This document shows positions 5,100 through 5,841 of a stretch of 5,841 nucleotides of DNA, one piece after another. Below the pieces are notes generated by a model that was not told the origin of the DNA, did not search any database, and saw only the letters and a program-made list of their open reading frames with translations. The DNA comes from an uncultured Lactobacillus sp. (GTDB lineage Bacteria; Bacillota; Bacilli; Lactobacillales; Lactobacillaceae). The stretch covers positions 1-5,841 of the forward strand of contig CALNAK010000031.1 of NCBI GenBank assembly GCA_937874185.1, read 5' to 3'. The position numbers were made by a program, and so were the translations under genes. The first letter of the stretch is position 1. Every line of letters begins with the position of its first letter.

Positions 5100-5417
5100 C
5101 TCTAATGTGCTTTGCCGTTCTCTCCTTTAATAAAATAACTGCTTAGCTTTTTTCACTAAGGAATTTTCTACCTTTCACTATCTTTAACATCTCATTTGCA
5201 AACATCTGGTAATTGAACTTTCAGATCATCAATAATTTCTTTTAGCAATCCGTTTCTATATAAGTTTTTTTGATGTTATTAGTTTAGAACCTTCATATAT
5301 TAATAATTCAGATCATACTGTTCATTCGGAAAGTTCAACTGATAATAGTCAAAATAAGTCTCTGTGTTCTCCCAAATAGTATAATTTTAAATATTTCCTA
5401 AATACTATTTATTTTTG
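5100..5417 (-). other. Eroded intergenic region with short coding-like remnants
   Basis: No intact gene is found on either strand. On the minus strand a short open stretch begins WENTETYFDYYQLNFPNEQY (about 5374-5315), and another reads LLKEIIDDLKVQLPDVCK (about 5252-5199). They are in different frames and separated by stops. They may be remains of a gene that once lay between the flavoprotein pseudogene and the transporter. I do not recognise the protein, and chance is not excluded. Confidence 0.3.
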
Positions 5418-5796
5418 TTACAAAACTCGATTTCTTGCTTCCATATTATTGTCTAATACGAAAAATTTTTTAACAGTTATTATAACGACAGCTGCTCTAG
5501 GAAATTGGTTTAGCACATCCGTTTTTTTCAATATATTATATTATTGGCAAAGTCATCATCCTCATGATTTCCGCAATTCCCTCAAAACGAAAGCCTTTCT
5601 GTTCTTGCTCATTAATTACCGCGACAGCAACCTTAGAATTATTTTCTAAGATATTATTATAAGCTTGTTTAAATGTATGTTCATAATAAATTAAGTGCTC
5701 AGTATCATAAACATGTAGAGATCCTTTAGGAATAAGTTGAGGATCTCTATTTTTATTACTTGTTGCTAATATTGGAAGCTGATCCTTATGCTCTTA
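5418..5796 (-). pseudogene. Frameshifted pyridoxamine 5'-phosphate oxidase-like flavoprotein
   Basis: Three consecutive pieces in three frames together read like one small FMN-binding split-barrel protein of about 125 residues. Piece 1 (about 5793-5567) contains LPILATSNKNRDPQLIPKGS and then KVAVAVINEQEQKGFRFEGI, the typical strands of this family. Piece 2 (about 5570-5532) reads NHEDDDFANNII; a single missing base at about 5566 explains the shift. Piece 3 (about 5537-5418) reads KKTDVLNQFPRAAVV and ends FFVLDNNMEARNRVL and TAA; indels around the seven-T run at 5522-5528 explain the second shift. The N-terminus is also lost: TAA (5796-5794) precedes the first piece and no start codon is found. 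Intact members bind FMN and reduce or protect small substrates. This copy cannot make a normal product unless the shifts are sequencing errors. Confidence 0.75.
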
Positions 5797-5800
5797 TACT

Positions 5801-5828
5801 AAAAAAATGGACTATTTTTATTCAGTCC
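5801..5828 (-). terminator. Possible weak terminator at the right edge
   Basis: On the minus strand GGACT (5828-5824) and AGTCC (5813-5809) form a 5-bp stem around a 10-nt AT loop, followed by a run of seven T. It could end a gene lying right of the window, cut off from the flavoprotein pseudogene. An insertion-element end is an alternative that cannot be judged without the flanking sequence. Confidence 0.4.
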
Positions 5829-5841
5829 GTAAAATGAAAGT

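Noticed and set aside
5449..5649. 66-codon plus-strand open frame
   Set aside because: It is the antisense shadow of the flavoprotein pseudogene, whose minus-strand pieces look like a known family.
5801..5841. Insertion-sequence terminal inverted repeat at the right edge
   Set aside because: Only a 5-bp-arm hairpin is visible, with no transposase or matching second end; a terminator explains it equally well.

Overview
This window looks like a stretch of an AT-rich plasmid from a low-GC Gram-positive bacterium. A lactic acid bacterium of the Lactobacillaceae is the best guess, based on the partition genes, the small serine recombinase, strong AGGAG-type ribosome binding sites and AT-rich promoters. 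The assignment is inferred from sequence character; no search was run.

Left part (1-1090). No intact gene is present here, but there are good expression signals. A near-consensus minus-strand promoter (818-846) fires leftward toward an 18-bp perfect terminator stem (46-92). A second strong promoter (698-726) drives a short plus-strand RNA of about 64 nt (733-796) that is antisense to the leader of the minus transcript. This is the layout of a countertranscribed-RNA copy-number switch in front of a plasmid rep gene, but the reading frame behind it is broken or absent. Between this unit and parA lies an array of 8-bp TATA-type repeats, all in one phase over 200 bp (881-1080).

Partition operon (1091-2242). 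A ParA/Soj-type ATPase is followed by a 109-residue ribbon-helix-helix-like partner, a typical small plasmid partition pair. The octamer array in front is its likely operator and centromere.

Stabilisation module (about 2490-2831). A 33-residue hydrophobic peptide on the minus strand and a convergent plus-strand RNA share a bidirectional terminator and a direct repeat that makes the two RNAs complementary. This matches a type I toxin-antitoxin locus of Fst/par architecture. The toxin sequence itself is not a clear family match.

Recombination and cargo (2888-5841). A serine recombinase with repeats at its own promoter is followed by the 3' end of an unidentified minus-strand gene with its terminator, then an intact MFS transporter, an eroded region, and a frameshifted pseudogene of a pyridoxamine-phosphate-oxidase-like flavoprotein. 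The right part reads as acquired chromosomal-type cargo that is partly decaying, carried on a backbone held by partition and (probably) post-segregational killing.
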